From positions 50,824 through 114,823 of the forward strand of contig CAJWML010000013.1 in NCBI GenBank assembly GCA_913043285.1: 64,000 nucleotides of DNA, read 5' to 3'. The notes under the pieces are model-generated. The model was not told the origin of the DNA and ran no database searches. It was given only the letters and a program-made list of their open reading frames with translations. The DNA comes from CAKZNE01 sp002695025. Its GTDB lineage: Bacteria; Bacteroidota; Bacteroidia; Flavobacteriales; Schleiferiaceae. This document shows positions 8,396 to 18,725 of the stretch, in pieces. Positions within the stretch are counted from its first letter, which is position 1; the number at the start of each line of letters is the position of its first letter. The position numbers were made by a program, and so were the translations under genes.

Positions 8396-10183
8396 CTATA
8401 CCGGAATTTTGATGTAGGCTGTGGTTCCCTTACCGGTTTCGCTTTCCAGTGAGAGTTTACCCTTAATCATATCGATGCGGCTTTGGAGGCTGTTCAGGCC
8501 CATGCCTTTTGTTACGCTTTGGCTATCGAAACCAATGCCATTGTCTTCGTAGGTAATAGTGAGTACGTGATCCTTTTGTAACAGGAGCAGGCTTATATGA
8601 CTGGCTTTGCTGTGTTTCACTGAATTGTTGAGCAGTTCCTGGCAAATGCGGTAAATACTGGTTTCCACCCGGTCTTCCGGGCGCTTTTCTATGCCTATAG
8701 CGTTAAAATCAAAGGTGATATGATGCGCCATAAGCGTTCTTTCCAGCAGTGTTTCCAGGGCTTTTTCCAGGCCAAATTCTTTTAAGGTAAGCGGCATCAT
8801 CTGGTAAGCCATATTGCGTATTTCTGAGGCCATACCTGATAAGGCTTTTTCAATATCCTTAAGATTGCCAGGATGTTCGCTTAAGGTAGCTGTCTGTACC
8901 TGATGCTTAATGGTGGTGATCTCCTGCACAATACCATCATGCAGGTCTTTGGCTATCCGGTTACGCTCCGCTTCTTCAGCCTCCAATACTTTGTTTAAAG
9001 CCAACTCGTTTTGTTGCTTTAGCAAAAGTTGTGTTTTATGCCGGTTGGTGCTTCTAATAATGAAGATCACCAATATAAGTGCTGCCAAACCGAAGGTTAA
9101 AACTGCTACGTACAGGTATTTCTCCTTTTTCTCCCGCACAATAAGGAGTTTTTGGTGCTCTATCTGCGCCTCTTTTTTCTCTGTTTCGTATTTGGTGGTA
9201 ACCTCCTCTACATCTTTTAGCTTTTGCACATTGTAAAGGCTGTCGTGCAGGGCGTTGAACCGTTTAAGACTCTTGTAAGCTTCTTCAAAATTGTTCAGGG
9301 CTTCATAATTGGCCATAATTTGTTCGTAGTTGTATTGCTGGATGTCTACAAACTTAATTTTGCGGGCCAGGGCATTGCTTTTCTCAAAATAGGTATTGGA
9401 GAGCTCGTGCTGTTTGGTAGCCAGGTATAACTCGCCCAAAGCGGTGTAATTAAGCATCAGGGCAAAATCGTCTGTAAGTTTTTCACGAACTGCGAGGGCT
9501 TGTTTCAGGTAGCGTTCTGCCTCCTGGTAATCTTTAATGAGCAATTGGTTGTAGCCGATAAACTCCAGTGCATACCCAATGCCTACAGAATCATCTCGCT
9601 GGATCTGCAGATTAAGGGATTTGTGGAAAAGCTCGTTCGCTGTTTTATAATCTCCTTCATCACGGTACACTACACCGCTTTCGTTATAGATGCGTGCAAT
9701 GCCTTCCAGGTCGTTTTCCTTTTTATATAGCGCCAAAGCTTTTTCGTAAAACTCCAAAGCTCTTTCGGGTTGTCGCAGCTTGCGGTACAATCGGGCCATA
9801 TCATCGTATAATGCGCCCAGTTTCTTACTGTCGTTACCATCTTTCAGGTACTCATGTGCTTTGTAATAGTAGGCAGAAGCACTGTCTATATTGCCCTTTT
9901 TACCATAGGAGAGACCAATGAAGCGAAGAAAATGGCCCATTTGAGCCTGGTCATTATGTTCGGTGGCTAGTTGATATCCATAGCGGGCCAGTTCAATGGT
10001 TTCATCAAAGCGGGTGGTGTAGAGCTGTTGTATAGTTTTCTCCAGTATTTCGACCTTCCGCTTATAATCCTCTTGTATTTCCACCTGTTGCAGAACACTG
10101 TCTGCAACAGGGCTATGCTGTGCTGCAACGTAAAATCCCTGTAGTACGTAAAACAATAAAACCCAAAACCTCATATTATACAA
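8396..10183 (-). CDS. TPR-containing sensor histidine kinase (HisKA_3 type)
   Basis: 595 residues. A signal/anchor is followed by a long tetratricopeptide region (about residues 30-330; motifs such as GKKGNIDSASAYYYKA and YNESGVVYRDEGDYKTA). A single transmembrane helix spans about 356-378, then a coiled linker. The HisKA_3 dimerisation helix contains RNRIAKDLHDGIVQE with the phospho-acceptor His at about 415. The HATPase domain has LLNNSVKHSKA (N box), YEDNGIGFD (G1) and GMGLNSLQSRI (G2). This is the NarX/DesK-like class found widely in Bacteroidota with periplasmic TPRs. Its stop-distal end overlaps the partner response regulator gene by 8 bp, so the two are translationally coupled. The signal sensed cannot be told. 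Confidence 0.92.
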   Translation of the reverse strand: MYNMRFWVLLFYVLQGFYVAAQHSPVADSVLQQVEIQEDYKRKVEILEKTIQQLYTTRFDETIELARYGYQLATEHNDQAQMGHFLRFIGLSYGKKGNIDSASAYYYKAHEYLKDGNDSKKLGALYDDMARLYRKLRQPERALEFYEKALALYKKENDLEGIARIYNESGVVYRDEGDYKTANELFHKSLNLQIQRDDSVGIGYALEFIGYNQLLIKDYQEAERYLKQALAVREKLTDDFALMLNYTALGELYLATKQHELSNTYFEKSNALARKIKFVDIQQYNYEQIMANYEALNNFEEAYKSLKRFNALHDSLYNVQKLKDVEEVTTKYETEKKEAQIEHQKLLIVREKKEKYLYVAVLTFGLAALILVIFIIRSTNRHKTQLLLKQQNELALNKVLEAEEAERNRIAKDLHDGIVQEITTIKHQVQTATLSEHPGNLKDIEKALSGMASEIRNMAYQMMPLTLKEFGLEKALETLLERTLMAHHITFDFNAIGIEKRPEDRVETSIYRICQELLNNSVKHSKASHISLLLLQKDHVLTITYEDNGIGFDSQSVTKGMGLNSLQSRIDMIKGKLSLESETGKGTTAYIKIPV

Positions 10184-10808
10184 CCTTATTCTTGATGGCC
10201 AGGCTGATTAACTTACCCACCGTACCGACGTCAAATTTTTGCATGATATTGGTTTTATGGGTTTCAATAGTACGGATACTTAGGAAGAGTTTTCCGGCAA
10301 TTTCTTTTGGGGATAAACCTTCGCAGAGCAGGCCCAGTACTTCCGATTCTCTTTCAGAAAGAGGTTCTGAAAGCGTAAAAAATCCTGTGGGTTGGTGTAT
10401 GCCACTCAGAATTTTCAATACCTCTTTAGAATAGTAAACTTCTCCTGCTGGCGATTCTATAGCTTCGGAAAGTTCCTGCAAGGAGCAGTCTTTGTTCAAA
10501 TACCCGGAGGCGCCTTTTTTGATGCAATCTTCAATGATGAATTTTTCATTCAGCATAGATAGCATGTAGCACAAAACAGCAGGGTAGTTTTTTTTGATTT
10601 CCACCAGTGTTTTGCGGCCATCCCAACCAGGCATTTCCAAATCTAAAAAGACGATGTGGGGAATTTGGATGGCACAATGCTTAAAAAGGTCTTGTCCGTT
10701 TTTGAAAATAGTAACCTGGGCAACCAGGCTTATTTGCTTTAACAAAGAGGCAATGCCCTGTGCCACAATATTATGATCGTCTGCAATGTAAACGTTTACT
10801 CCTTGCAT
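10176..10808 (-). CDS. NarL/FixJ (LuxR-type HTH) response regulator
   Basis: 210 residues. The receiver domain (about 1-122) has the acidic pair D10-D11, phospho-acceptor D56 in VFLDLEMPGWDG and a C-terminal GYLNKD with the conserved Lys. The C-terminal LuxR-type helix-turn-helix has LSERESEVLGLLCEGLSPKE followed by SIRTIETHKTNI. It is first in the operon; its 3' end overlaps the start of the TPR histidine kinase by 8 bp, marking the two as a cognate pair. Receiver phosphorylation would control DNA binding at targets that cannot be read from here. Confidence 0.93.
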   Translation of the reverse strand: MQGVNVYIADDHNIVAQGIASLLKQISLVAQVTIFKNGQDLFKHCAIQIPHIVFLDLEMPGWDGRKTLVEIKKNYPAVLCYMLSMLNEKFIIEDCIKKGASGYLNKDCSLQELSEAIESPAGEVYYSKEVLKILSGIHQPTGFFTLSEPLSERESEVLGLLCEGLSPKEIAGKLFLSIRTIETHKTNIMQKFDVGTVGKLISLAIKNKVV

Positions 10809-11031
10809 TTTTCAGCTTGATAGTAATGGTTGCCTCGTAGATGGGGTATTAACACCGATCTCAAATTTAGGTAAAACATTACCTCCTGCGGAATACGTGT
10901 TATGTAGGATATACACAGGTCTGGTTTTTAAAATTTACAGGTTCAAGAAAGCGTGTGCGCGGATGCGAGTAGTGGCTGGTTTGGAGTTTAAAACTCTTTA
11001 ATCCGGCATTGGATTGGATGGCTGACAGTAG

Positions 11032-12003
11032 CTATTCTTGCGTCTGCATTTGGTGAAAAAAGAACTTTATCACTTCAAAATTCACGTCTGAAGTGGTCCA
11101 GTGACCTACGTCTTCATACGTTTTGAACGTGGGGTTTATGTGGTTCTTCAGGTATATTTCCTGACACTTTAGATATCTCTCCTGGGTATCGTCTCCGAGA
11201 TTTTTATTGATGATTTGGCGTTCCTGTTCGCTGTAAGCGTCATCGAATTGAACAGCATCGTTTTGGTCCAGCTGACCCATGTATATGAATTGGGGTATGT
11301 GCTTAAAGGCCTCCTTGTCAAAATTTTGACCGAATAAAGTGGTGAAGTCCTTGGTGCCCAGTGGATAGTTTAAGTCCACACCATTAATTTGAGGTTGAGG
11401 AAGTATAAGTTCACCATTAAAACCTCCTATAGCCAAGGCCTGTATGGCTTCAGGGTGTATGAATGAAAAGCGGTTGGTAAAGGTGGCGGAAGCTGAAAAG
11501 CCATTCATGAAGATTTTGGTGTTGGTGGGAATGCCCATATCCTCTAATAGGCTTTGGGCATCTTCTATCATAGCCAGTAATTGAAGGTCCAGACGCTGTA
11601 ATTCCGGTGAGGTTTCTGTTATTGCATCTCTGTCCAGGGCATGTGTATAGAGTAAAGGGCGGCTTTCCGGTCTGGGAAAAATGGGCACGAGAAAAGGGAT
11701 TTTCAACATCGTTGAAATGTTATTTCCTACGGAACTGACTGAGGCCAGGTCCATGGCGTACTGGGTGTGTACCTGGACGCTGTCTGAAGTTTTTCCGGTA
11801 TTGTTGGGTTCTACCAGCAGAAATGTTTTTTGATGTAGAGGTGTTTCCCGGGGAATGAAGAGGATATAGTCCCAGTAAAATCCTTTTTCTGTATTTTTTT
11901 GAATCAGGAGGAGGCTATCCCGGATGAAGGCTTCTGTGCTTGTAGATTGTGCATGGAAAAGAAAGGGTAGCGTGGTGGTAATAAGGAAGAGTACGGTGCG
12001 CAT
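11032..12003 (-). CDS. Secreted alpha/beta-hydrolase-fold protein (esterase-like)
   Basis: 323 residues from the ATG at 12003, which begins a good signal peptide (ending FLFHAQ). The frame stays open for about 60 codons upstream, but that part is Arg/Lys/Ser-rich and does not look like coding sequence. Catalytic elements fit an alpha/beta hydrolase of the esterase/polyhydroxybutyrate depolymerase-like type: nucleophile elbow G-F-S-A-S, a candidate acid in YMGQLDQNDAV, and a late His in YEDVGHWTTSD. There is no T9SS tag, so a periplasmic place is likely. Substrate unknown. It is flanked by a two-component system and a DUF481-like gene with no clear operon link. Confidence 0.7.
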   Translation of the reverse strand: MRTVLFLITTTLPFLFHAQSTSTEAFIRDSLLLIQKNTEKGFYWDYILFIPRETPLHQKTFLLVEPNNTGKTSDSVQVHTQYAMDLASVSSVGNNISTMLKIPFLVPIFPRPESRPLLYTHALDRDAITETSPELQRLDLQLLAMIEDAQSLLEDMGIPTNTKIFMNGFSASATFTNRFSFIHPEAIQALAIGGFNGELILPQPQINGVDLNYPLGTKDFTTLFGQNFDKEAFKHIPQFIYMGQLDQNDAVQFDDAYSEQERQIINKNLGDDTQERYLKCQEIYLKNHINPTFKTYEDVGHWTTSDVNFEVIKFFFHQMQTQE

Positions 12004-12272
12004 TTTTATTTGGATATTCCTTTGAGCAAATATCCGTCTTTTCCCACAAGTTTTGGAGAATGATGGGGCAGATGAGCACCTATAGATCTTAGGTGCCTTA
12101 TCAGTCAAAAACCCTCTCCAGGAAGCTTTTTTGGGTTCAAGGCGAGGAGTAATATCGCTCCATAAGGCAATTACATATTCACACATTTTGGAGAGGTTTC
12201 TAAATCCTTCCTCAAAACCTTAAAGCTTTCTGGTTTACTCTGTTTATTTTTGGCAAAAATCAGATTTCCACC

Positions 12273-13025
12273 ATGTGGAAAACGCTTTTATTTTTTCTGC
12301 TGTTTACCCCGGTATTCCTTACCGCCCAGATCGTTAATATAGAATCTCTGCGCATAAAGTCTGACTCTTCAGGTTTTTCCGGGCAGGAGATTTTTGGCTT
12401 TCGGATTACCCGAAATACCACGCGCTTGTATGAACTCAATAACAACCTGGCTTTACAGTACCGCAGATCGCGGCATACTCTTCTTTTTTTAAGTAATATA
12501 AACCTTACGTACACCGAGGCTACGGATTTTGAACGCAACGGCTTTTTTCACGGGCGTTATAATTATACCCGAAATAGCTGGCTTACCTATGAATATTTTA
12601 ACCAGTACCAGATTGATATTCCGTTGCGGATAGAGGAGCGGATCCTCACTGGGCTGGGGCCTCGTTTCACCCTGTATAAAAAGGAAAAGAAAAAACAGAT
12701 AGTGCTAGGAACCCTGGCTATGTATGAATATGATAAGGAGTTGGATACCAGTGTTGTTCACCGTGATTTCAGGATGAGCAGCTATTTGTCGGTGGCATTT
12801 ACCGGTAAGCGCTATGGTTTTACAACCCTCCTGTATTATCAGCCGCGTTTGGACCGTTGGGTGGATTACCGGATGTCCGGGCAACTGCAATTGCGTATTG
12901 ATGTGTGGAAAGGTTTTGCCATTACCACTACGGCTTCCTTAAATTACGATGCCTACCCCGTGGTTGATCCTGCCATTCCTAAGCTCACCTATAAAGTGTC
13001 CAACGGGCTTAGTTATAGCTTTTAA
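12273..13025 (+). CDS. DUF481-like outer-membrane beta-barrel protein
   Basis: 250 residues with a signal peptide ending FLTAQ. The mature part is a run of amphipathic strands (LALQYRRSRHTLLFLSNIN, FFHGRYNYTRNSWLTYEYF, GLGPRFTLYKK, LTYKVSNGLSYSF) ending in Phe, the usual last residue of outer-membrane barrels. The pattern and length fit the DUF481/YdiY family. Function of the family is not established; a structural or transport role in the outer membrane is inferred. It ends 4 bp before a convergent minus-strand gene. Confidence 0.65.
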   Translation: MWKTLLFFLLFTPVFLTAQIVNIESLRIKSDSSGFSGQEIFGFRITRNTTRLYELNNNLALQYRRSRHTLLFLSNINLTYTEATDFERNGFFHGRYNYTRNSWLTYEYFNQYQIDIPLRIEERILTGLGPRFTLYKKEKKKQIVLGTLAMYEYDKELDTSVVHRDFRMSSYLSVAFTGKRYGFTTLLYYQPRLDRWVDYRMSGQLQLRIDVWKGFAITTTASLNYDAYPVVDPAIPKLTYKVSNGLSYSF

Positions 13026-13029
13026 AGTG

Positions 13030-13605
13030 CTATAACATGATCAGGTCCCGGGAGTTGATAATATCTTCCAACTCCGGGGGCAGTCCAAAAAAAGTATCCC
13101 GGAAACGGTCCAGTTCATCTTTGGTTTCTTCGGAAAGCAGTTCGGCAATGATCTCCATGGCTTTGCCGCTCAGCATAAAGGCATTGGAGTTAAGTGAAAG
13201 AGAGGTGCCACGACAGTAGGCGTATATCTGGTACTCCTCACAATCATCAATGGCATTGCCGGTAAGCATGCAAATACCGGTGGCATCACCGTTCTGCAAC
13301 GTGGCCTGTGCCAAAATGGACAGGGAGTTTTCTTTTACTTTTTCGCTGTGCAGAAGTTCATCTATACGCTGGCGCGATTCTTCAGAAAGCTTTTGCCTCG
13401 CTTTCCCGGCACAGTCCGTACATATAGCATATTCAAAAATTACTTCGCTGGCATCAATTTCCGGAAATCTGCGAATGGCTTTCTCAATAACGTAATCACA
13501 ATCACCAAGGTACAGATCCCGCTCGCAGGCTATACATTTTCGAAAGGTGTTTTCGGCAGAGTTGAGAAAAAAAAGTCTCGGTATAGGATTAAGATGATGA
13601 TCCAT
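13030..13605 (-). CDS. Hypothetical protein with zinc-ribbon-like Cys pairs
   Basis: 191 residues, no signal peptide or membrane segment, hence cytosolic. An N-terminal CIAC followed about 40 residues later by CTDC gives a two-CxxC arrangement that could bind one metal. Further Cys lie in GICMLTG and DDCEEYQIYAYC. The remainder is mostly helical and acidic. I do not recognise the family. It converges on the DUF481-like gene (4-bp gap) and stands alone on its strand. Confidence 0.6.
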   Translation of the reverse strand: MDHHLNPIPRLFFLNSAENTFRKCIACERDLYLGDCDYVIEKAIRRFPEIDASEVIFEYAICTDCAGKARQKLSEESRQRIDELLHSEKVKENSLSILAQATLQNGDATGICMLTGNAIDDCEEYQIYAYCRGTSLSLNSNAFMLSGKAMEIIAELLSEETKDELDRFRDTFFGLPPELEDIINSRDLIML

Positions 13606-13855
13606 TTTGCATTTTATCTTGTTAACCGCAGCGATCCGTTAAAGTTGTGGGGCCCAATTTGTAATTAAAACGAGCTTGTTTCCAAATGTTAAAGGTTCCT
13701 TTTGCGGGAATCAGAATTAGAAAAGTCTCAAAATAGGAAACCTGGCTTTGCTAGCGAACAATTAATAAACTGAATTACAGTAAATTAAGATATTTGTCCC
13801 GGTTGGTATTACCCTTGATTATACTATTCTTCAATTTTTGAAATGACACCATATT

Positions 13856-16800
13856 ATGGTTAAGAATTTTACGAAGCTAATCTTTTTGGCGTTTCTGTTT
13901 TCGTATACGGGAGCTTTTGCCGAAGGAACCAAAGATCTGAGGCCCACCAGTGCAGATTATGGTTTTCTCAACCCCTGGGACTGGGGAGGCGAGTTTGCTA
14001 CCTATAATGCTCCAGCCGACCGTAGGTTGTATGTGCACATTGCTGACCATACCAAGGAAAAAATTTACCTGGGCTTTAAGGCTCAGGTGAACCCTGCCTA
14101 TTTTAGGGTTAAAAGGCCAGACGGTACCATTATCCTCAACGCGGTTCAGATACCTAATACTAATGGTAGTCCGGGTTATATTGATAGCTATACGCAGGCT
14201 GCGGCCGGACCTAAAAAGTTTAATGCTGCAGGTTATACGGCTGTAGTGGTAGATCCTGACGTAAACGGAGATTATTACATCGAACTGAACCAGGGAGATC
14301 CCAACGTGAAAGCTTCACCACCTGCAGGTAACGGGGGATATCGCTATCCCTATTTTGATATTACTGTGGCTGATACCACGACCAACACCATTAGAGAAGG
14401 TCGCCTTTGGGCGCGTTTATGGGCCCTGAGTACCGGTAACCAAAACCAGAACTACAAGGCTCGCATGTATGTGTTGCGTGATGATAGTATTCGTTTTGAG
14501 GTAAACTATAACGGTATTGACCCATTTGGTTTTGGTATTGTGTCCAACTCCTATGGTATTACCAATACAGGTAATTATGTACAGGACCGTAAAAGTACTT
14601 CCCAGCCTAAATACACCCAGGGTGCTGTGCCCTACCTCCCCGAGCATAAGATATTTCTCAATCCCCCGGATGTTAACGTGTATCCCTTCCCTAATAAGCT
14701 GCCACAGCTGAGTGTAACCGCCAACGCACGGGATCTGATTACGGGCTGTATCAGTACCGGTTATTGTATCAATATTGAGGCTACCAAGCCCGGTCAAACA
14801 GAGGTGAAACTTGACTTGGACGGTATACCCGGATACCAGGCAGGCGGACGTGACAGGGTCGTATACGGGCGTATTGGTACAGGTGTCAACTGTGTGTATT
14901 GGGATGGTCGTGATGGTTTGGGGGATACCGCTTTCTCGGCCAACATTGAGATCAATTATAAATACGAAGCAGGGCTGATCCACATTCCAATCTATGATGC
15001 GGAAAATCATTCTGCCGGTTATATCTTCTCTCTCTTGAAACCCAACGGTCAACAGGACACCCTCAAGTTGTATTGGGATGACTCTAACTTCAATACCGGT
15101 ACCGGAAGTAAAAATCTTTCCGGTTGTACGGTGCCTTGCCGAAACTGGATATTGAACTATGGTGATGAACGCTTCCTCAATACCTGGAGTTTTGCCTATG
15201 ACCAAACCATTACTCTTACCAATATCCAGTTTGAATTTTGCCCGCCTGAAGTGCGTAATGATACTATAATTGCTGATCAGGGTAAGCCTACCGTGATCAA
15301 GCCGGTTCAGAATGACCTGGCGCCACTGAACCAGTTTGACCCTTCCAGCTTTATGATCACCTGCGGTCCCAGTTTTGGTACCGCAACCATCAATGCCAGT
15401 AACCAGATCATCTATACGGCTAGTTCCAGTTATATTGGCCCGGACTCTATCTGTTATCGTATCTGTGATACTGCCAACCCGGCCAGTTGTGATACCGCTA
15501 TTATTTATATAGATGTACAGGATATTAACCAGCCACCCGTTGGTAGCACCGTTAACAATCAGCCTGTAAACAATAAGACCGCATCTGTACTCACCACCCC
15601 TGAAGATCAAAGTCTTGCTATTTGTATTCAGTGGTTTGAGGCAGAAGGTCAGGGTGTTGTTGCCAGCTCCCTGCTTAATTCGCCCAGCCATGGAGTGGTG
15701 ACCAACTTTGCGGATGGGGACTCCTGTTTTACCTACACACCTAACCTGAATTATAACGGGAAGGATACCATACTGGTGTTACTATGTGATGATAACGCGC
15801 CTCCGGCATGTGATACATTGTTTATCCCCATTAATGTTACCCCGGTAAACGATGCACCTGTAATACTCAGTGGTAATGGTATTCCGATGCAGAATGATAC
15901 CATTAAGACCATTACCCTCAATGAGGATACACCTAAACAGATCTGTCTGACCGGTAGTGATGTGGATCTTGGCGACCTGGGGGATGTTACTGCAGTGAAT
16001 ATAGCTCCTGCCCATGGTAGTGTAGCCGGAGTTTCAACCGGTAATAAATGTATAACCTACACTCCGGCCCTTAACTACTTTGGCCCGGATACGCTCACGG
16101 TATCCTACTGTGATAATGGTACTCCTCAGCTGTGCGATCAGGTGACCATTGTGCTGGATGTGTTGCCCGTAAACGATCCTCCGGTGGCCGTGAACGATAC
16201 CTTATTCCTGGATCCTATGGAGTCGGGTTGCGTGGCTATCCTCAAGAATGATTCGGATGTGGAGACACCCCGTGCCAGCCTCACCTTCTCCATTAGCGGT
16301 GCCCCTAAAAGGGGTGTGGCCAGCGTAAATGCCGATAGCATTTGTTATACACCTAATGCTGGTTATACTTTGGGTCTTGACTCTGTGGTCTATACCGTAT
16401 GTGATGCAGGTTCACCTGTGCTTTGCCGTCAGGCTGTACTCATCATTTCCATTCCTAAGAGCCAGGTGCCTCCCTTTGCGGTGGATGATGCCGCAACTAC
16501 CCCGGAGGATGTGCCTGTAACTATAGGCTTCCTGAACAATGACTTTGATCCTAACCTGGATCCGATCACTCCTACTATTCTGTCTGGGCCGTTTAAGGGC
16601 TCGGCCATGATATCCGGTAAGAACGTTATCTATACGCCCAATACCAACTTTAATGGCCAGGATAGCATCCAATATTATATATGTGATAATGCCACGCCAA
16701 TAAATCTTTGCGATACAGCCTGGATCCGCATTACCGTAACCCCGGTGCCGGACCCGCCCTTTGTAGATGATGGTACAGGTAACCCGCTTACCCGTACCTC

Positions 16801-18721
16801 CTACACCATTAATGAGGATACTCCTATCACTATTTGCTTCAACGTGTCCGATCCCGATGGAGGACAGACAGTGGATGTTACGCAGGTTACTCCCTTTGTG
16901 AACCTGGGGCAGGCCAGCGGCCTCTCTGACCAGGACACCTGCTTCACCTATACCCCGGATCCTAACTTGAACGGGGTGGATTCGGTGATCGTATTTATCT
17001 GTGATGATAGTAGCCCGGCCAACTGTAGCCAGGTGGTGGTGGTGATTAATATTGACCCGGTAAATGACCCACCGGTTGCCCTTAATGATTCAGTATCTAC
17101 CAATGAAAATACGCCTATTACCATTGCTCCATTGACCAATGATAATGATGCGGCAGATTTTAGTTCGCTGGACACCACCACTTTCCAGATCGTTACTCAG
17201 CCGGTAAATGGCTCTCTTACGGTTAATCCCAATGGTACGGTGCAGTATACGCCCAACCCTGGTTTCAGCGGTCAGGACAGTATACAGTATCGCATCTGTG
17301 ATAAAGGTATTCCCTTACCGGCCCAATGCGTTACCGCCTGGATATATATTGATGTAGACCCAATCAATGATCCCCCTGTGGCGGTGGATGATATTGTTAC
17401 CACTTCTCTTGCTCAACCCATTAATATTAATGTATTGAGTAACGATAGCGACCCGGAAAATGATAACCTCACCGTTACTTTCCTGGGTGGACCGTTCAAC
17501 GGCTCCATAGTTGATAATGGGGGTGGAATGATCACCTATCAGCCCAATGCCGGTTTTTGTGGTAAGGACAGTATACAGTATCAGATATGCGATGATGGTG
17601 TCCCCATTCTTTGCGATAACGCCTGGGTAAGGATATCCGTAGTTCCATCAGACTTTGACAAGGATGGCCTTGCGGATGCCTATGAAATTGGACCGGACCC
17701 GGCTAATCCACGTGATACGGACAAGGACGGAGTGCCGGATTATAAAGATCCTGACTCGGATAACGATGGTATCCCGGATTGGGTGGAAGCGAGCCCCTTG
17801 GGAGGAGATGTCTGTAACCCATTGGCCTATGACTTTGACGGAGATGGTGTTCCTGATTATCGCGATCCCGATTCAGATAATGACGGTATCCCGGACTGGG
17901 CCGAAAGGTCCCTTAACATTACCCCGCCCTCGGGCAAGGATTCCGATGGTGATGGTATTGATGATGCATTTGATTCGCCCAACGGAGATCTTGAAGACAA
18001 TCCGTATGACCGTGACGGTGACGGAAGTCCTGACTTCCGCGACCTGGATTCGGATGATGATGGTATCCCGGATTGGATAGAAGGTGCGGTGGATTGGAAA
18101 GCTCCTACCGGTAAGGACTCCGATGGCGATGGTATTGATGATGCCTGGGATCCGGACATACCTGGTAATACAGGGCTGTATGGTATCCCTGTAGATACGG
18201 ATGGTGATGGTATTCCTGATTTCCGTGACCTGGATTCGGACAATGATGGTTTGCCTGATTCAGATGAAAAAGGCCCGGACCCCAATAAGCCATTGGATAC
18301 GGATAATGACGGTATGCCGAACTTCCGTGATACAGACTCCGATAATGATGGCGTTTCAGACGGCTCAGAGGGTGCTTCGGATTGTGATAATGACGGTATA
18401 CCCGACTACCTGGATACCGATGCCTGTATACCACCTATCCCCAGCGGATTTTCACCCAACGGTGACGGAGTGAACGACTACTTTGTCATTCCCGGCCTTG
18501 AAGATCCTACAGCTTATCCAAATAACTCACTGCTGATCTTCAACCGGTGGGGAAATAAAGTATACGAGCTGAAGCCTTACGACAATACCTGGGGCGGACA
18601 AACCAACGTAAAAGGTGTGTTTGGAGGAGAGGAGTTTCTGCCTACGGGTACCTACTTCTATGTTTTTGACCTGGGCATTGGTACCACCCCCATTACCGGT
18701 TACATCCATTTAAAGCGTTAA
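13856..18721 (+). CDS. Giant T9SS-exported adhesin with Ig/cadherin-like and TSP3 repeats, CHU_C-type C-terminus
   Basis: 1621 residues. A signal peptide (about 1-22, ending GAFA) is followed by a unique N-terminal region to about 458. Then come about eight cadherin/Ig-like tandem repeats to about 1265, each with NDPPVA-ND, a T-EDTP strand and FTYTP-N-NG-D. A calcium-binding thrombospondin type 3 region (about 1267-1520) is dense in DxDxDGxPD. The last ~95 residues are a gliding-motility-associated (CHU_C, T9SS type B) sorting domain: GFSPNGDGVNDYF, FNRWGNKVYE, PTGTYFYVF. It should be a long cell-surface filament for attachment or gliding. It is followed after 4 bp by a SprF/PorP-like protein, the partner type B cargoes usually need, then by an OmpA/PD40 protein. 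Confidence 0.92.
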   Translation: MVKNFTKLIFLAFLFSYTGAFAEGTKDLRPTSADYGFLNPWDWGGEFATYNAPADRRLYVHIADHTKEKIYLGFKAQVNPAYFRVKRPDGTIILNAVQIPNTNGSPGYIDSYTQAAAGPKKFNAAGYTAVVVDPDVNGDYYIELNQGDPNVKASPPAGNGGYRYPYFDITVADTTTNTIREGRLWARLWALSTGNQNQNYKARMYVLRDDSIRFEVNYNGIDPFGFGIVSNSYGITNTGNYVQDRKSTSQPKYTQGAVPYLPEHKIFLNPPDVNVYPFPNKLPQLSVTANARDLITGCISTGYCINIEATKPGQTEVKLDLDGIPGYQAGGRDRVVYGRIGTGVNCVYWDGRDGLGDTAFSANIEINYKYEAGLIHIPIYDAENHSAGYIFSLLKPNGQQDTLKLYWDDSNFNTGTGSKNLSGCTVPCRNWILNYGDERFLNTWSFAYDQTITLTNIQFEFCPPEVRNDTIIADQGKPTVIKPVQNDLAPLNQFDPSSFMITCGPSFGTATINASNQIIYTASSSYIGPDSICYRICDTANPASCDTAIIYIDVQDINQPPVGSTVNNQPVNNKTASVLTTPEDQSLAICIQWFEAEGQGVVASSLLNSPSHGVVTNFADGDSCFTYTPNLNYNGKDTILVLLCDDNAPPACDTLFIPINVTPVNDAPVILSGNGIPMQNDTIKTITLNEDTPKQICLTGSDVDLGDLGDVTAVNIAPAHGSVAGVSTGNKCITYTPALNYFGPDTLTVSYCDNGTPQLCDQVTIVLDVLPVNDPPVAVNDTLFLDPMESGCVAILKNDSDVETPRASLTFSISGAPKRGVASVNADSICYTPNAGYTLGLDSVVYTVCDAGSPVLCRQAVLIISIPKSQVPPFAVDDAATTPEDVPVTIGFLNNDFDPNLDPITPTILSGPFKGSAMISGKNVIYTPNTNFNGQDSIQYYICDNATPINLCDTAWIRITVTPVPDPPFVDDGTGNPLTRTSYTINEDTPITICFNVSDPDGGQTVDVTQVTPFVNLGQASGLSDQDTCFTYTPDPNLNGVDSVIVFICDDSSPANCSQVVVVINIDPVNDPPVALNDSVSTNENTPITIAPLTNDNDAADFSSLDTTTFQIVTQPVNGSLTVNPNGTVQYTPNPGFSGQDSIQYRICDKGIPLPAQCVTAWIYIDVDPINDPPVAVDDIVTTSLAQPININVLSNDSDPENDNLTVTFLGGPFNGSIVDNGGGMITYQPNAGFCGKDSIQYQICDDGVPILCDNAWVRISVVPSDFDKDGLADAYEIGPDPANPRDTDKDGVPDYKDPDSDNDGIPDWVEASPLGGDVCNPLAYDFDGDGVPDYRDPDSDNDGIPDWAERSLNITPPSGKDSDGDGIDDAFDSPNGDLEDNPYDRDGDGSPDFRDLDSDDDGIPDWIEGAVDWKAPTGKDSDGDGIDDAWDPDIPGNTGLYGIPVDTDGDGIPDFRDLDSDNDGLPDSDEKGPDPNKPLDTDNDGMPNFRDTDSDNDGVSDGSEGASDCDNDGIPDYLDTDACIPPIPSGFSPNGDGVNDYFVIPGLEDPTAYPNNSLLIFNRWGNKVYELKPYDNTWGGQTNVKGVFGGEEFLPTGTYFYVFDLGIGTTPITGYIHLKR

Positions 18722-18725
18722 TGCA

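Noticed and set aside
14417..15691. Long open frame on the minus strand (424 codons)
   Set aside because: It lies wholly opposite the adhesin gene, has no known family, and reflects the codon pattern of the repeats.
17655..18473. Several Ser/Met/Ile-rich open frames on both strands
   Set aside because: They overlap the TSP3 repeat coding DNA in other frames; low-complexity shadows of a real gene.
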